The position numbers were made by a program, and so were the translations under genes. This document shows, piece after piece, positions 33,601 to 45,030 of a DNA stretch of 64,000 nucleotides. The notes beneath the pieces are model-generated. The model had not been told where the DNA came from. It did not search any database and saw only the letters and a list, made by a program, of their open reading frames with translations. The stretch is from Hawksworthiomyces lignivorus (lineage: Eukaryota > Ascomycota > Sordariomycetes > Ophiostomatales > Ophiostomataceae): the NCBI GenBank assembly GCA_002917075.1, contig NTMA01000009.1, forward strand, positions 310,001 to 374,000. The letters are read 5' to 3'. How positions within the stretch are numbered: position 1 is the first letter of the stretch; every line of letters begins with the position of its first letter.

Positions 33601-34850
33601 CGGACGAGACGACGGGCGCCAAGGAAGACCTGTCGATGCCGAGGACAATCTCGTCGAGCCGGACCACGCGCTCGCTGCACGTGCCGGAGTGGACTGCCCT
33701 CGGGCAGAAGCTGGACCAGGTGCGCTTCCAGATCCGTGCCGAGGAGCAGCGCGTGTTCCATGCCTTGCGCGAGGCTGTGGTGCGCAGCCTGGTGCCGCTG
33801 CGCCGGAACGCGGCCGTGCTCGACGAGCTCGACATTGGCACGTCGTTTGCGCGCCTGGCCCTGGAGCAGAACCTCTGCCGGCCGCGCCTGCACCGCGGCA
33901 CCACGACGGCCATCGTGGGCGGGCGGCACCCCACGGTCGAAGGCGGGCTGACGGAGCAGGGCCGGTCTTTTACGCGGAACGACTGCTTTGTGGGGCAGCA
34001 GCAGCAGCAGCAGGGCAGAAACGACGAGAGCAATGAGGATGCTGGCGGCGGTAACGGCAGCAGCGGTGGCAGTCTCGTCTGGCTCATCACGGGCCCCAAC
34101 ATGGCGGGCAAGTCAACGTTCCTGCGGCAGATCGCGCTCATCACGATCCTGGCGCAGGTCGGCTGCTACGTGCCGGCAGACTACGCGGCGCTCGGCGTCG
34201 TCGACGCGCTCTTCAGCCGCGTCGGCTCGGCCGACAACCTGTTCCGCGACCAGAGCACATTTATGGTGGAAATGCTGGAGACGGCGCACATACTGCGCCA
34301 GGCCACGCCGCACAGCTTTGTCATCATGGACGAGATCGGCCGCGGCACCACGCCCGAGGACGGCACCGCCGTCGCCTTCGCCGCGCTGCACCACCTCGTG
34401 CACGTCAACCGCTGCCGCACGCTCTTTGCCACGCACTTTCACGCCCTGGCCGACCTGGCCGCGGAGGCCGGCATGGCGCCGCCCACTCGACCAGCTGCTA
34501 CGCCGGCGGCGGCGGCGGCGGCCAATGCTGCAGCCGCCGCACCACCACCCTCGCCCACTACTGCTACTACTACTACTACTGCTACTGCCTCTGATGCCCG
34601 CGGCTTTCCTGTCTCCCTCTACTGCACCGACGTGGAAGAGGACGGGCAGGGCGGCTTCGTCTACGTGCACCGGCTGCGCGAGGGCATCAACCGGCACAGC
34701 CACGCGCTCAAGGTGGCACGCCTCGCCGGCCTGCCGAGCCAGGCCATCCAGGTCGCGCAGCAAGTCCTCGCCGGACATGGGGCCGCAGAAGGAAGCAAAA
34801 CACTGGAAGAATCTGGCCAGTTGGGCAGACAGGTGGAGGCTACGGCATAA
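30648..34850 (+). CDS. MSH1: Mitochondrial DNA mismatch repair protein MSH1 (MutS)
   Basis: Mitochondrial MutS homologue that binds mismatches in mtDNA and couples ATP binding to repair. The join 30648-31325 and 31815-34850 gives 1237 residues, longer than the yeast protein (959) because of Ala, Gln and Ser/Gly expansions. The N-terminal 60 residues are Arg-rich and poor in acidic residues, as expected for a mitochondrial presequence. A second in-frame Met at 30699 (MALLRG) is an equally good start. Then come the KTRTIVRLEDLPQG linker, the mismatch-binding domain (VGGFYELYFEHAQEFG, the Phe-x-Glu motif as FYE), the connector and lever domains, P-loop GPNMAGKST (about 985), DQSTFMVEM, Walker B VIMDEIGRGTT and the ATHFH switch. 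The intron is 489 nt, pyrimidine-rich and unusually long for this window. At 30800-30905 a different frame reads Asp/Asn-rich, so a short exon or sequencing frameshift near the N-terminus cannot be excluded. Confidence 0.93.
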
Positions 34851-35486
34851 TATGCGATGTTCTACGACAAGGACAGACAGCCTTCTACCTCAATATAGGA
34901 CGGGGAAGGTGGCGAGAGAAGCGAATCTAAAAGTCTTTTTGTATAATAGCAGTTAGCCATCTGAAACCCAACGCTAGTGTAAGATAGACGAAAAGCGGTG
35001 AACACCAAAAAAAAAAAATTCAAATGAATATTGGGAGAGGACCAAAATGAATTGGACCAGAAGTGTCTCATAGGGTGGTGATGGGTTTGTCTTCAGTAGA
35101 GATCTTCAGGGTTAAAAAGCTCGTTGAATGTTGTTTTGGTTTTAATCTTCGACAACGCTCCCAGTGTGTGATAGTGCAAGAAAAAACGAAAGTATTTTTT
35201 GAGCTCACCTTTTGTTTAGAAGATCAGAGGCAACTTTCTCACGACATAGAAAGCAGTCACCAGCGATGGAAAGGAGAGAGAAACGCGCATGTTTTCTCTC
35301 GCAGACAATCCCATTTCAAAATTTTTTATATTTCGAAGAGATACCTTTTTGTGCCGTGCACCCGGTGTGTTCTCGTACGAGGAGCCCACACTACCTGTGC
35401 TATTTTCCTTCCCAGCCCGCAAAAAATTTCCTCCGAAACACTCCATTCCCTGCATAATATCAGGGCACATAGTCGGTGGACGACAT
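34851..35486. other. Convergent 3' spacer, MSH1 / RPP0
   Basis: 636 bp with both 3' UTRs. There are A runs near 35010. No coding segment apart from the tiny last exon of RPP0 beginning at 35487. Confidence 0.55.
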
Positions 35487-36523
35487 TTAGTCACTAGAGC
35501 ACAAGAGGTTAGCGGGTTGCTATGAGAACGGGGACAAATGCCAGACACGAGCAATGACAGGGGGAGGACAGGGATTAGTGGTGGGACGTACAAGAGACCG
35601 CCGAAGCCGCCCTCGGAGTCGGACTCCTCCTCCTCCTCCTCCTTCTCCTCGGCCTTCTCCTCGGCCTTGGACTCCTCGGCAGCGGCGGCCGGGGCAGCGG
35701 CGGCGTAGGCCTCGGGGTTGGCGATGCGGTCCTTGAGCTCCTCGATCTCGGGCCAGCTGAACTCGGTCTCGATGGCGACGGCCAGGACCTTCTTGTAGGT
35801 GTTGACCAGGGAGTGGATGACGGAGGGCAGGGTGGGGAAGTTGATGGCCAGGGAGATAGAGGCGATGGCGGTGATGGCGGAGGCGAAGGAGCCGAGCAGC
35901 TGCTCCTCACCAATGTCGAGGACGTCGGGGGGGAAGGTGTTGCCCTGGTCGTAGACCTGGGCGACGCCCATGCCGTAGGTGAAGGGGGAGATGTTGAGCA
36001 TGTTGAGCAGGGTGGCCTCGGAGGGGCCGACCTTGGCGCCGGCCTCGACGAGCTTGAGATCGGTAGTGATCTCAATGGTACCACGGGCGATCTTGGTGGG
36101 CACGCCGAGGGCCTGGAAGAAGGAGGTCTTGCCGGGCTCCATGCCGGTGTTGCCGGCGGGCACCCAGACGTCGACGGGGGCGACAGCGCCGGCACGGGCG
36201 GGGGCGGCGACCTTGTTGGCCAGGATCTTGTCGCGGATCTCCTTGAGGTCGCCGTTGGTGAAGACGAAGCCGACGTTGCCCTTGACAAACGGCAGCAGGC
36301 GCTCGTACTCGGGCGAGTCGGTGACGAACGTCTTGAGCGCGCGGCGCACCATGGTGTTCTTGCCCATCAGCACGATGCCCTCGCCGCGGAGCGACTGGCG
36401 GATCTCGTGCATCTGCTGCGAGCTGACATTGTCGACGCTGACGATGAAGATGGACTTGTACTCCTCGAGCAAGCCCTTGAGCTTGTCGAAGTAGCCAGCC
36501 TTGTTGGATGTTTTGCCCCCCAT
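35487..36523 (-). CDS. RPP0: 60S acidic ribosomal protein P0 (uL10)
   Basis: Stalk-base protein of the large ribosomal subunit. It binds 25S rRNA and carries the P1/P2 dimers that recruit elongation factors. The coding join is 35592-36523 and 35487-35493, giving 312 residues, the usual length. The start [15 protein letters not shown], the rRNA-binding block ([17 protein letters not shown]), the [17 protein letters not shown] segment and the Ala/Glu-rich tail are all family hallmarks. The first exon ends in GGL plus two bases. A 98-nt intron (GTACGT ... CTCTAG) then joins it to a seven-nucleotide terminal exon that supplies only the last two residues (FD) and the stop, recreating the conserved GFG-L-FD type C-terminus of P proteins. 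Without that splice the tail would read on into unrelated sequence. It shares a promoter region with TRM82. Confidence 0.97.
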
Positions 36524-36976
36524 ATCTTCTTTTAGAATGAAGGCAGGATATTTAAGGGCAAAGACGAGATATGAGATTAGACGAGAATGGGGTGATGACA
36601 CGGAGGTCTAAAAGTTTGATGATGAAGGAGGCTTTCTTTTTTTTTTTCGACCGTCGGCCTCGATCCAACCAAGACAGCCTCCCCTCTCAATACCGCCCAA
36701 AAATTGAATCGAAATTCCGATTTTTTTTTTTTCCTGTGGGTTTCCGCATAGGGTTTACTGAAGCTAGCCATAAATGGACTAGTAATATACAAAGCTGTTA
36801 GTCATGATTTTAGATCATGTGAATTATCACGTGCATGTAAATTTGCCATTTCTAGATAGACTTCAGCTCATGAATGAAGCAATTTTCACTTGAGCCACTT
36901 ACACGGATCTGGGCCTAAATCAATACAGAAATTTATAATTTTCTGAGACGGGCCTTGTGGCTGAGCTTGCAGCACA
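36524..36976. promoter_or_regulatory. Bidirectional promoter region RPP0 / TRM82
   Basis: 453 bp between the divergent start codons. It contains two long T runs (about 36637-36648 and 36721-36732), common near highly expressed fungal ribosomal genes, and one perfect E-box CACGTG at 36828-36833, a potential bHLH (Cbf1-like) site. No protein binding is shown; the site is inferred from sequence alone. Confidence 0.6.
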
Positions 36977-39046
36977 ATGGCTGTCCCATTTCATCGCCTT
37001 CGGGTCTGTGGTGAAATCCTGGTCGCTGCTCGTGGTGCCAGCGTGCACACCTTTAGCATCTCAAAGGGGACGCATATTGCAGCATGGCGCCCACCCAAGC
37101 CGCAGAGCAAGGACGGAGAAGACGCCAAAAATGAGGATACTATGCCAAAGAAAGAAGGGCAAAATGAAGGAGATGCACCACCTTCTAAGCGGCGGCGGTT
37201 GGAGAGCTCTGCGGAGGAAGGCCCAACTGCGGCCCCAGCAGAGGAAGACTCTACGAATGGGAAAGGAGAGGAAAAGAAGGCTGGTGGTGAGCCACAGGAA
37301 AGCCAGCAGAACGGAGGCAGCAACAAGAAGAAGAAGAACAAGACAAAGGGCAAACCGATCGTGACCGACTCTGCGTCTGCGGCGGCGATCGCGCGGGCGG
37401 CAGCCGACCTGCCGGTTGTCAGCATTCTGGAGGTGACTGAGGACGGACGCCACATCATTGTGGTCATGCTCCATGACAAGACAGTGCGGGTGCTGGAGCA
37501 CGATCTCCAAGGAAACCTGCGCCAGATTAGTGAAAGGTGACTGCGCACAGTCTTACTATCATGCCTGTTTCTGGGATATGGGGTTTTATTTTTCATGTGT
37601 TTGATTTTTGATATTGCACCAATCGGCTCGTCTGCTGACGCTTCCTCATTTAGGGTGATGCCCAAGCGGCCGTGTTCAGTAGCCATTGCGGCGGACGGCC
37701 AGACCATCTTGTCGGGCGACAAGTTTGGCGACGTGTACGCGCTGCCGCTGCTGGAGACGGAGAAGAAAGAGCCGGTAGTAGCGGCGGCGCTAGCGGTGGT
37801 GGCAACGCCCGAAGAGGGCGCACCGTCACCGGCCGCATCGGTCGCCTCTACGGCGGCGGCACGAACGCGGGCGCCGCTGCGCCTGGAGGCGAACCAGTTC
37901 ACGGTGCACACCAAGGGCAACCGGCAGGCGCTGGAGAACCAGCTGCGGCAGAAGGCGCTGCGGGAGCAGCAGCAGCATGAGCAGCAGCAGAACCAAGGCG
38001 ACGACGGCGCTGATGCTGGCTACCAGCTGCTGCTGGGCCACGTGTCGATGCTGACGGCCGTGGCGGTGGCCGAGGCGGTGGTCCCGCACGGCGGCGGCCA
38101 GCAGCAGCGGCAGAAGCGGCGGCCGCTCATCCTCACGGCGGACCGCGACGAGCACATCCGCGTGACGCGCGGCGTGGTGGGCGGCGGCGGCGGCGGCGCA
38201 TCGGCGGCCGCCTCGCAGACGCACGTTATCGAGACCTTCTGCCTTGGCAGCACGTCCTTTGTCAGCCGCCTGTGCGTGCCGGCCGGCCGGCCCAACCGCC
38301 TCGTCTCGGGCGGCGGCGAGCCCGTCCTGCGTCTGTGGGACTTTTGGCCCGCCGGGCGCCTGGTCAGCACCGCGCCACTGGCGCCGCTGGTTGCTGACGT
38401 GCTAGGGTCCGGCAGCAGTGGTGCCACCAAGGTCGCCGTTGCTGGGCTCTATACATTCGCGCTGGCCGCACCGCCCAAAGCGGAAGCCGACCCTGACGCC
38501 ATGACGGACGTTGACGAGCCGTCGTGCGCGGCTGCGCCCTACATTGTCGTCATCTGCGAGCGGTAAGTCTTTTCTTTCTCTTTCTTCTGCACAAATGGAC
38601 GACTTTTTTTTTTTTTTTTTTTTGCTAATTTGCGCGTCCCTAGGATCCCCGCGCTCTTCTTCTTCGAGCTGGCGGCGGACGGCAGCGCGCTGACCCACCG
38701 CCAGACGCTGCGGCTGGCGGACGAGCTGCTGCCTCTCGATCTTGTGGAGGTGGCGGCCGGGGGCGACGACCAAGGCGGACGACGCCTGGTCGTCTCAGTC
38801 GCGGCCGAAGAGAAGCCCGAGGCACCCGCGGTCGCGCCGCAGCGGTCTCTCCTCGCTCTGCAGCTTGGGCAGGATACCGCCACGGGGCAGCCCGCGTGGT
38901 CGGCCGCGGAGGCGGACTTTGTGCAGGTTCCTCCCCTGGCCGCTGACGACCCCACCGGCGCCCTAGATCCGGCCGCGCTGCGGCACTTGCTGCTGTACAG
39001 CACCGAGGGCCTGCGCAAGGACAGCGAAGAGGAGGCAGAGCAGTAG
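36977..39046 (+). CDS. TRM82: tRNA (guanine-N7)-methyltransferase non-catalytic subunit
   Basis: WD40 scaffold that stabilises the catalytic Trm8 subunit for m7G46 formation in tRNA. The join 36977-37536, 37654-38562 and 38644-39046 gives 623 residues. The N-terminal strand reads FHRLRVCGEILVAARG-x-VHTF, followed by a long Lys/Glu-rich insert ending in KKKKNKTKGKP (about 50-130). WD-like segments are PVVSILEVTEDGRHIIV, KDKTVRV-type (HDKTVRVLEHDL), RPCSVAIAADGQTILSGDKFGDVYALPL, LLGHVSMLTAV, RPLILTADRDEHIRVT and NRLVSGGGEPVLRLWDFW, in the order seen in Trm82. The DKFGDVY and LTADRDEHIRV blocks are diagnostic. Extra Ala-, Gln- and Gly-rich loops make it longer than yeast Trm82 (444). Introns are 117 and 81 nt; the second contains a 20-base T run. 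Confidence 0.93.
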
Positions 39047-40004
39047 GGGGAAGGGGAAGAGGCAGTACGCTATCACAAAAAAAAAAGGTCATCTGTTACT
39101 GTTACGGAGGTTGTTCACGTTTATATATTGCATTTTCACTGGCAGAATCGGAACATGGCACATTTTTTTTTTTGTAAAACATGAAATTTTCTTGGCTGGT
39201 AAATAACACAAATGATCAAGGGGGAAAAACAAAATAATGCCCGTTCTATGGAAGTCCTCTCAAACGCCTGTGTGAAAATAAAAGAGAACAGCACGGAAGT
39301 CTGCTAATGGACATGAAAGACAAAGGGGGAAAAGTGGTAGCAGCGACCAAAAATGATTATCTTCTGGGGCCTCAAAAGAGAGGCTCCAGGAAGAAAAAAA
39401 AAGGGGGACAAACGTAATGCAGACGCAGATCCATGAAGAAGCCGTGCAGGGCGAGAAATGCGGCCGAGTAAAAAGGCAAGTCAATTGCCACGCTCGACAG
39501 CTGTTCTCCCCCCATCGTACGCCTCTTCCCCAATGCTCCGGATGGCCGGGGGTCAAATATTGAGTTAATATCGACCTCCGGTTTGCATTGCTCCCGACTT
39601 CCGAGAAGAAAGGACACACTACTCTCTTGACTCTCCGCTCCCTTTGTTCCCGCCGTCGGAGAACCTCCTCTCCTTTTCCCTTTAAGTTTTCCTCGCCCCT
39701 CCCCCTCACGCCCGTAAATGCTTTGCCCAGGAACCAACAACCAACATCATCAACAACGCATTGGTAGAAATACCATCGCCATAAGCTCATCACTGTACGC
39801 TTTCATGCCGCACGCATCATCAGTCTCCCTCAGAATAAAAAAATGAGAAAAAAAAAAAAAGGAAATGATAAAGAAGTTTCCGCAGCGCAGGCCAAATTTC
39901 ACGCTGGCAAGACACCAAATTAGTTGGCAGGGCGGGAGAGAGAGAGAGGCAAGGGAGGCCTTTGCCGTCTTATGCCTTCATTTTTGTCTTGGTTTTAGTT
40001 TTTT
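39047..40004. other. Convergent 3' spacer, TRM82 / YDJ1
   Basis: 958 bp with both 3' UTRs and several A/T runs (39076-39088, 39162-39174, 39847-39860). The open frame at 39260-39793 on the minus strand has no recognisable motif. Confidence 0.5.
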
Positions 40005-41426
40005 TTACTGGGACGCGCACTGCACGCGCTCGGCCTGGGGCTGGCCGTCGTCGTCGTCGTCGCTCATGGCGTTGGGGTTGCCGCCGGAGAAGCCGCGGCC
40101 GGTGGACTGGGCGTCGACGTCCTCGAGGTCGGCGGCCTCGGTCATGGCGTCGGTGGGCGGGATGTTCTCGACGGCGGGCGGGGGCAGCAGGTTGCGCAGG
40201 GCGTCAAAGGCGGCCGGGTCGGCGAGCCAGCCCTTCTCGGGGAACTTGACGTTGAACTTGATGTACATGTTGCCAAAGTCGTGGTGGCGGTAGGTGGGCA
40301 TGCCCTGGCCGCGGATCATCTTGACGGCGCCCGGGGCGATGGCCTCGCCCGGCAGGATGTCGACGGACAGCCACCGGTCGTCGAGGTGCTCGACGTAGAT
40401 GGTGCCGCCGGCGAGGGCGGTGACGAGCTCAATGTCGCAGTTGTAGAGCAGGTCGTCGTCGCGGCGGGTGAAGCGGGGGTGGGGCTTCTGCTCGATCTCG
40501 AAGACGACGTCGCCGGCCTGGATGCCGGGGGCCTGGTCGCCCTCGCCGCGGAAGTCGACGCGGGTGCCGCTCTTGACGCCGCGGTCGACGTGGACGTGCA
40601 GGACCTTGCGGTCGACGACCGTCTTCTTGCCGTTGCACTGCTTGCAGCGGTCCTTGTCCTTGATGATCTCGCCCTCGCCGTTGCAGTCCGGGCAGGCGGT
40701 CTGGAAGCGCTGGATCATGGGCCCCATCTGGCGCATCATGGTCTTCATGCCGTGGCCGTCGCAGCCCGGGCAGATGCGCACGGCGCCCTCCTTGCCGCCG
40801 CGGCCCTCGCACTTGGGGCAGATGATGGAGCGCTGCAGCGCCAGCTTGGACACCTTCCCCCGGTAGATGTCCTCCAGGGAAACCTTGTGGGTGTGGTGGA
40901 TGGTGCGGGCCTTTGGCGGGCCGCGGCTCTGCATGCCGCCGCCGAACATGCCGCCGAGGCCGCCGCCGAAGCCGTTGCCGCCAAAGAACTGCGCAAACAG
41001 GTCCTCGGCCGCCATGCCGCCGCCGCCGGCGCCGCCCTCGAGGCCGGCCTCGCCATACTGGTCGTAGATCTGGCGCTTGTTCGAGTCAGACAGGACCTCG
41101 TAGGCGTGCGAGATCTCCTTGAACTTCTCCTCGGCGGCCGGGTTGTGTGCGTTCTTGTCTGGGCGGAGTCAGCGAGGGGGTGAAACACAAAGAGCACGGC
41201 ACAAGGGACCAAAGAAAAAAGCAGCAATGGGCTTACCTGGGTGGTACTTGAGGGCACCGGACTTGTATGCCTTCTTTAGCTCCTGCTCTGTGGCAGTTGG
41301 CGCAACCTATGTGGTCGTGTTAATATAGGGCTGCAGCTGACACGGAGAGTGCCGGGGAGGGGAAGGGAGGAGCGCATGTTATTGACTTACGCCAAGGGTA
41401 TCATAAAGTTTTGTTTCGCGAACCAT
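40005..41426 (-). CDS. YDJ1: Type I DnaJ/Hsp40 co-chaperone, farnesylatable
   Basis: Hsp70 co-chaperone that stimulates ATP hydrolysis and delivers non-native clients and mitochondrial/ER precursors. The coding join is 41391-41426, 41237-41306 and 40005-41158, giving 419 residues (yeast Ydj1 has 409). The J domain opens with [17 protein letters not shown] and has the HPD triad split by intron 2 (HP, then D). Next are a Gly/Phe-rich linker ([16 protein letters not shown]) and four zinc-finger repeats [24 protein letters not shown] and CKQCNGKK. Client-binding C-terminal domains follow. The last four residues CASQ form a CaaX box, so farnesylation and partial membrane tethering are expected, as for Ydj1. 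Introns are 84 and 78 nt, both early, as is usual for this gene. A heat-shock-like inverted pair lies about 100 bp upstream. Confidence 0.97.
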
Positions 41427-41521
41427 GTTGTCGGGTAACTGCGGGCGGTTGTCTCGACGAGTAAGGGTAGCGGAGAAATAGAGAAGACTTGACGAGGAAT
41501 GTCAAGGAGGAGAGGCGATAT

Positions 41522-41529
41522 TTCGAGAA
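41522..41529. promoter_or_regulatory. Possible heat-shock half-site pair upstream of YDJ1
   Basis: TTCGAGAA is an exact TTCnnGAA inverted pair, 96 bp upstream of the YDJ1 start codon. A functional heat-shock element normally needs at least three alternating units. The third position reads TGC rather than TTC, so support is weak. Confidence 0.3.
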
Positions 41530-43123
41530 TTTGCTTTTTTGATTTGCCAGTTAGTGCTGGATTGAAAAAAAAAAAAAAAAAGAGCTGCAGGTGCAGGTTG
41601 AGAACGGGAGAAAGATAAGAAAAAGTGGGATGCAACGAGAGGAGAGTTATAAGAGGCAACGACAGAAAGGAGGCTGAGGCGAAAAGCAAGCTGCGATGAA
41701 GGAGAGAAAGTAGGGAGAGAGAGATGGAAGAAGAGGCAAACCAGGTCGAGGCTTATCCAAGCAAGAGAGGAAGATGAGGGAAGAGAGGGCTTGGCTGCAT
41801 GCACGAATAGTTTGGTAATCTTTTGTTGGTGAGCGAGCCGAGAGAGGAGGGGAAGGGCTAACGGGAAGAGAGAACCAGGGCGAAGAGAGACAGAAGGACA
41901 GAGAATGTACTAGTAAGAATCGAGGAAGAGAGAGAGAGAGAGAGAGAGAAAGTGTGGGGATGGGTTTCGGAGGGCAGAGAGAGACGAGACCGGCAGAGAA
42001 GGGATAGGAGCACAAAGCAAGAGAGAGCAAGAGAGAGGACTCACAGATGGGAATGCTTTGTTCGTACTCGTACTACTCTGTCTATCTTTGCTTGAGAGCT
42101 ATAGGATGATAGAGAGCAGTTTGGAAGAAACAGACGAGAGTCCAAAGGAGGATCAAGATGGGCAGCGGATGGCGGAAGTTATTTCGAGACAGGCAGAAGA
42201 TAGAGAAACGGAGAACAACGGGGAAAGTGGGAAAAAGCCGCTGCCTTGTCTTGGGACACGGGGGAGAGTCAGAGACACAAGCAAAGAATAGTAGAAGAAT
42301 GGGTATTTTCTATTAGGCTTGCCGCGGTTGGATGGTAAGCTGGTTAGTTGTGGGACGTAACTATACGTACGAGTAGTCGAAGTGATTAGTCGTAGTTTGT
42401 GCTAGGTTGGCAGTTTTTGTCCTAGATATGAGGACGGAGTATGTGTGTAGTTGTGGGATGTGGATATAGATGAGATATGGGAGGGATATGGGATATGATT
42501 CTAGGCGCAGCGATGATGCCAGTTCAAGGGTCGGCGGTGATGATGCAGTGCCCGTCGGAGTCGCAGGCAAGACTCTTTGACTCCGGTGGTGGTTGGTTCG
42601 CTATTTTTGCAAGTATTTACGATACAAGGGGCGTGTAAGATGCACATCAAGTTTCTTCGGTACGTCGTGGTGGTAGTTGATAATACATACGAGCGTAGTC
42701 CGTACTGGTATGGTAGTGAAGGTATCTCATGTAGTGGTGGTACTGTAGTTAATTTTAGTTGGCGAGGTCCCTGATCTTGGAAGCGCACTAAAAAAAAAAA
42801 AAAAAAAGAAGGGGAGAGAAAGAAAAGAATTTCCTAAAGTGGCACCTCAGCCCCGCCGATGGAAAGCAATGGAAGCTCCTGGAGTGGCTGGGAATGCGCT
42901 AGCAGGATTTTGGAAAAGTAGCGGTACTGCAGTGCGGCAGCCCGTGGCGGACAGCAAAGGCGGCACAGCGCGTAGCCCGATGTACTGTGACAAGGAATCA
43001 TGTAAGTAGAAGAGTATAGGTACATGGGTATGCGCGTATCTAGGCGGCCGCTGTATTGCTACCAGGTACCTATACGATGGAACCGCAAGGCTGGTTCGCT
43101 GGCAGTGCATGAATCCAGGCACC

Positions 43124-43175
43124 GTAGAGGTCTACTGTAGGAGTCTACTGTAGGGGTCCACTGTAGAGGTCTACG
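43124..43175. repeat. 13-bp tandem repeat, 4 copies
   Basis: Four imperfect head-to-tail copies of GTAGAGGTCTACT, differing at one to three positions each, at 43124-43175. The unit contains the near-palindrome GTAGAGGTCTAC, so single strands could fold. It is 443 bp past the SDR stop codon. Confidence 0.85.
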
Positions 43176-43617
43176 GGAGTACTGGAGAAGGGCTTGTCTG
43201 CCTAACAACCAGCCTCATGCACGGCCAGATCCGTACAGTGCACACAAGAAAGAAAGAAACAAACAAACAAACAGCGAAGTCGGGCTCTCAGAGACGAAAA
43301 ATTGCATTTTGTTGCTTATTATTGGAGGCTATACGGAGTACGGAGCGGAGGAGAAGTGTGTAGACTAATATACGCAGCAAGAGTACGGGAGTAGATGAGC
43401 GAGTAAGAATACGGAGTGCGGAGCAGAGTCCAAGCCTTGTCGTACTCGTATCGTATGGCGTCGATGGATGAACCATCTCCGCTCTCTCTGCAACATACAA
43501 GTACATGTATTCTCGGGAGAGGGGGGAAGAGGGAAAAGGGGGAGGGAGCCTTCATAACTCATTTCGTCATTTTCCACTGCCGGCATGTCCATGTACGAGC
43601 ACCCGTTTTGAGGCAGC

Positions 43618-45030
43618 CTAGTAGCGGAACTCCTCGCCCACCAGCTTCTCGCTCAGCGCCCAGAGCTTGTCGGCCAGGACCGGATCCTTGGCGTAGTCCG
43701 TGATGCTCTCGTCGATGGCCGACGAGGTGATGGTGACGCCACTCTTGTCTGTTTGGCCCTTGTCAGCACGCTGCGGATCGAAAGGAGAGCGGGCGGAAGA
43801 AACGTACCATTGAGCTCCGGGTCATAGGCGGCCATCACATAGCTGGCAACGCTCTGCTCGGCAGTGATGTAGGGCACGTCGGGGTTGACCTCGCCGTTTT
43901 CGAGGAACCAGCCTATTTTCGTCTGTTAAGATGTGGAATTGTTTGACGAACATGCCAAAAAAAAAAAAAAAAAAAAGACAATATGAACATACCGAACTTG
44001 ACCCGCAGAGCCAGCGGAATCTCGCGGGACAGGTTGGTCGAGGCGATGGCTGTGAAAGAGAGAGAGCGTTAGCGAAGCAGACACTTTTTTTTTTTTGGTT
44101 TTGTTTCTTCTCGAGAAAGGGAGAGAGAGAGAGCCGCATACCGCCTGGGTCGAGGCCAAAGGCCAGGATGCCGCGCTTGGCGAGGCGGCTGGCGAGGCCG
44201 GCGCTGAACAGCAGGTTGGCCGTCTTGGACTGAGCGTAGGCGAGGAAGGGGTCGTAGGCGTCGCGGGCGGCGGGCGAGTCCGTGAGCGTCTCGGGCTCGT
44301 CAAAGTACTTGACGGGCGAGCCCATGAAGCCGCGCGACGAGACGTTGACGATGCGGGCGCCGAAGCCCCCCGCGGCGCCGGCGAAAGCCGACTTGCTGAG
44401 CGCGGGCACCAGCAGGTTGGTGAAGAGGAAGTGGCCGACGTGGTTGGTGCCGAACTGGCGCTCGATGGCCGTGCCGTCGGCCGCTTTCACCGTCTGGAAC
44501 GTCTGCAGCATCATGATGCCCGCGTTGTTGATCAGCACGTCGATCACCGGGTGGCGCGCCAGCAGCGACGCCGCCGCCCGCCGCACCGACGCCTGGTCGC
44601 CCAGGTCCAGCTCCAGCGCCTCGATCGCCACCTTGCCGCCCGTCTTGGCCTCCAGGTCCGCGATCACCTGCGCAATGTTGGCCGGCGTCCGCGACGCCAG
44701 CACCAGCAGCTTCGGCTCGTTCACCGCTACGATGCGCGCCGCCTCCGCGCCCAGGCCCGTCGGCGAGACGCCTGTGATGACGACTGTTGTTTCCCCCCCG
44801 CATTAGTATGGGACATGAGAAGACGGACTAGGGGGGGGGGGGGGGGGGGGTGGAGCCTCCCCGCAGGCTGGAAAAAAGCACCTACCCGTCTTTCCGACCA
44901 TGCGGTCGTGCAGCACGGCCGCCACATCGTTCGACGTCAGAATGTCCTTGCCGGTGTGCGCCTGGATTTGGCTCTTGAGGGCCGCCCGGTCTTCGTCAGA
45001 GACCTTGGTGGTGACTTTTTCGCTAGACAT
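43618..45030 (-). CDS. Short-chain dehydrogenase/reductase (SDR)
   Basis: Classical Rossmann-fold NAD(P)-dependent oxidoreductase of the retinol-dehydrogenase/TIC32-like branch; the substrate is unknown. The coding join is 44886-45030, 44142-44783, 43993-44049, 43808-43912 and 43618-43748, giving 359 residues. A 45-residue N-terminal extension precedes the cofactor loop TGVSPTGLG. Then come LELDLGDQASV (cofactor acidic/Asp strand), LINNAGIM, VNVSSRGF and the catalytic pair YAQSK with the upstream Ser, followed by LDPGG after the active site. The C-terminal YITAEQSVASYVMAAYDPELN ... KDPVLADKLWALSEKLVG region fits fungal SDRs of this class. Four introns of 102, 92, 80 and 59 nt were each placed by GT-AG plus frame. 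Intron 1 carries a 20-base G run and intron 3 a 20-base A run on the plus strand. Confidence 0.92.
44831..44850. repeat. Homopolymer of 20 G inside SDR intron 1
   Basis: Exactly twenty consecutive G on the plus strand (C on the transcript) between the donor at 44885 and the acceptor end at 44784. Such a C run near the 3' part of the intron could serve as a polypyrimidine tract. Length in reads is likely to be error-prone. Confidence 0.9.

Larger units (their letters stand above)
41427..43617. other. Intergenic, YDJ1 upstream region
   Basis: 2.2 kb between the YDJ1 start and the 3' end of the SDR gene, both on the minus strand. The part near YDJ1 is purine-rich on the plus strand (41600-42060), with a GA repeat at about 41929-41950, and therefore pyrimidine-rich in the YDJ1 leader direction, as is common for fungal promoters. 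A 13-bp tandem repeat lies at 43124. No coding segment is supported. Confidence 0.5.

Noticed and set aside
32583..33929. 448-codon minus-strand open frame opposite MSH1
   Set aside because: The sense strand is unambiguous MutS; the antisense frame is a codon-bias artefact.
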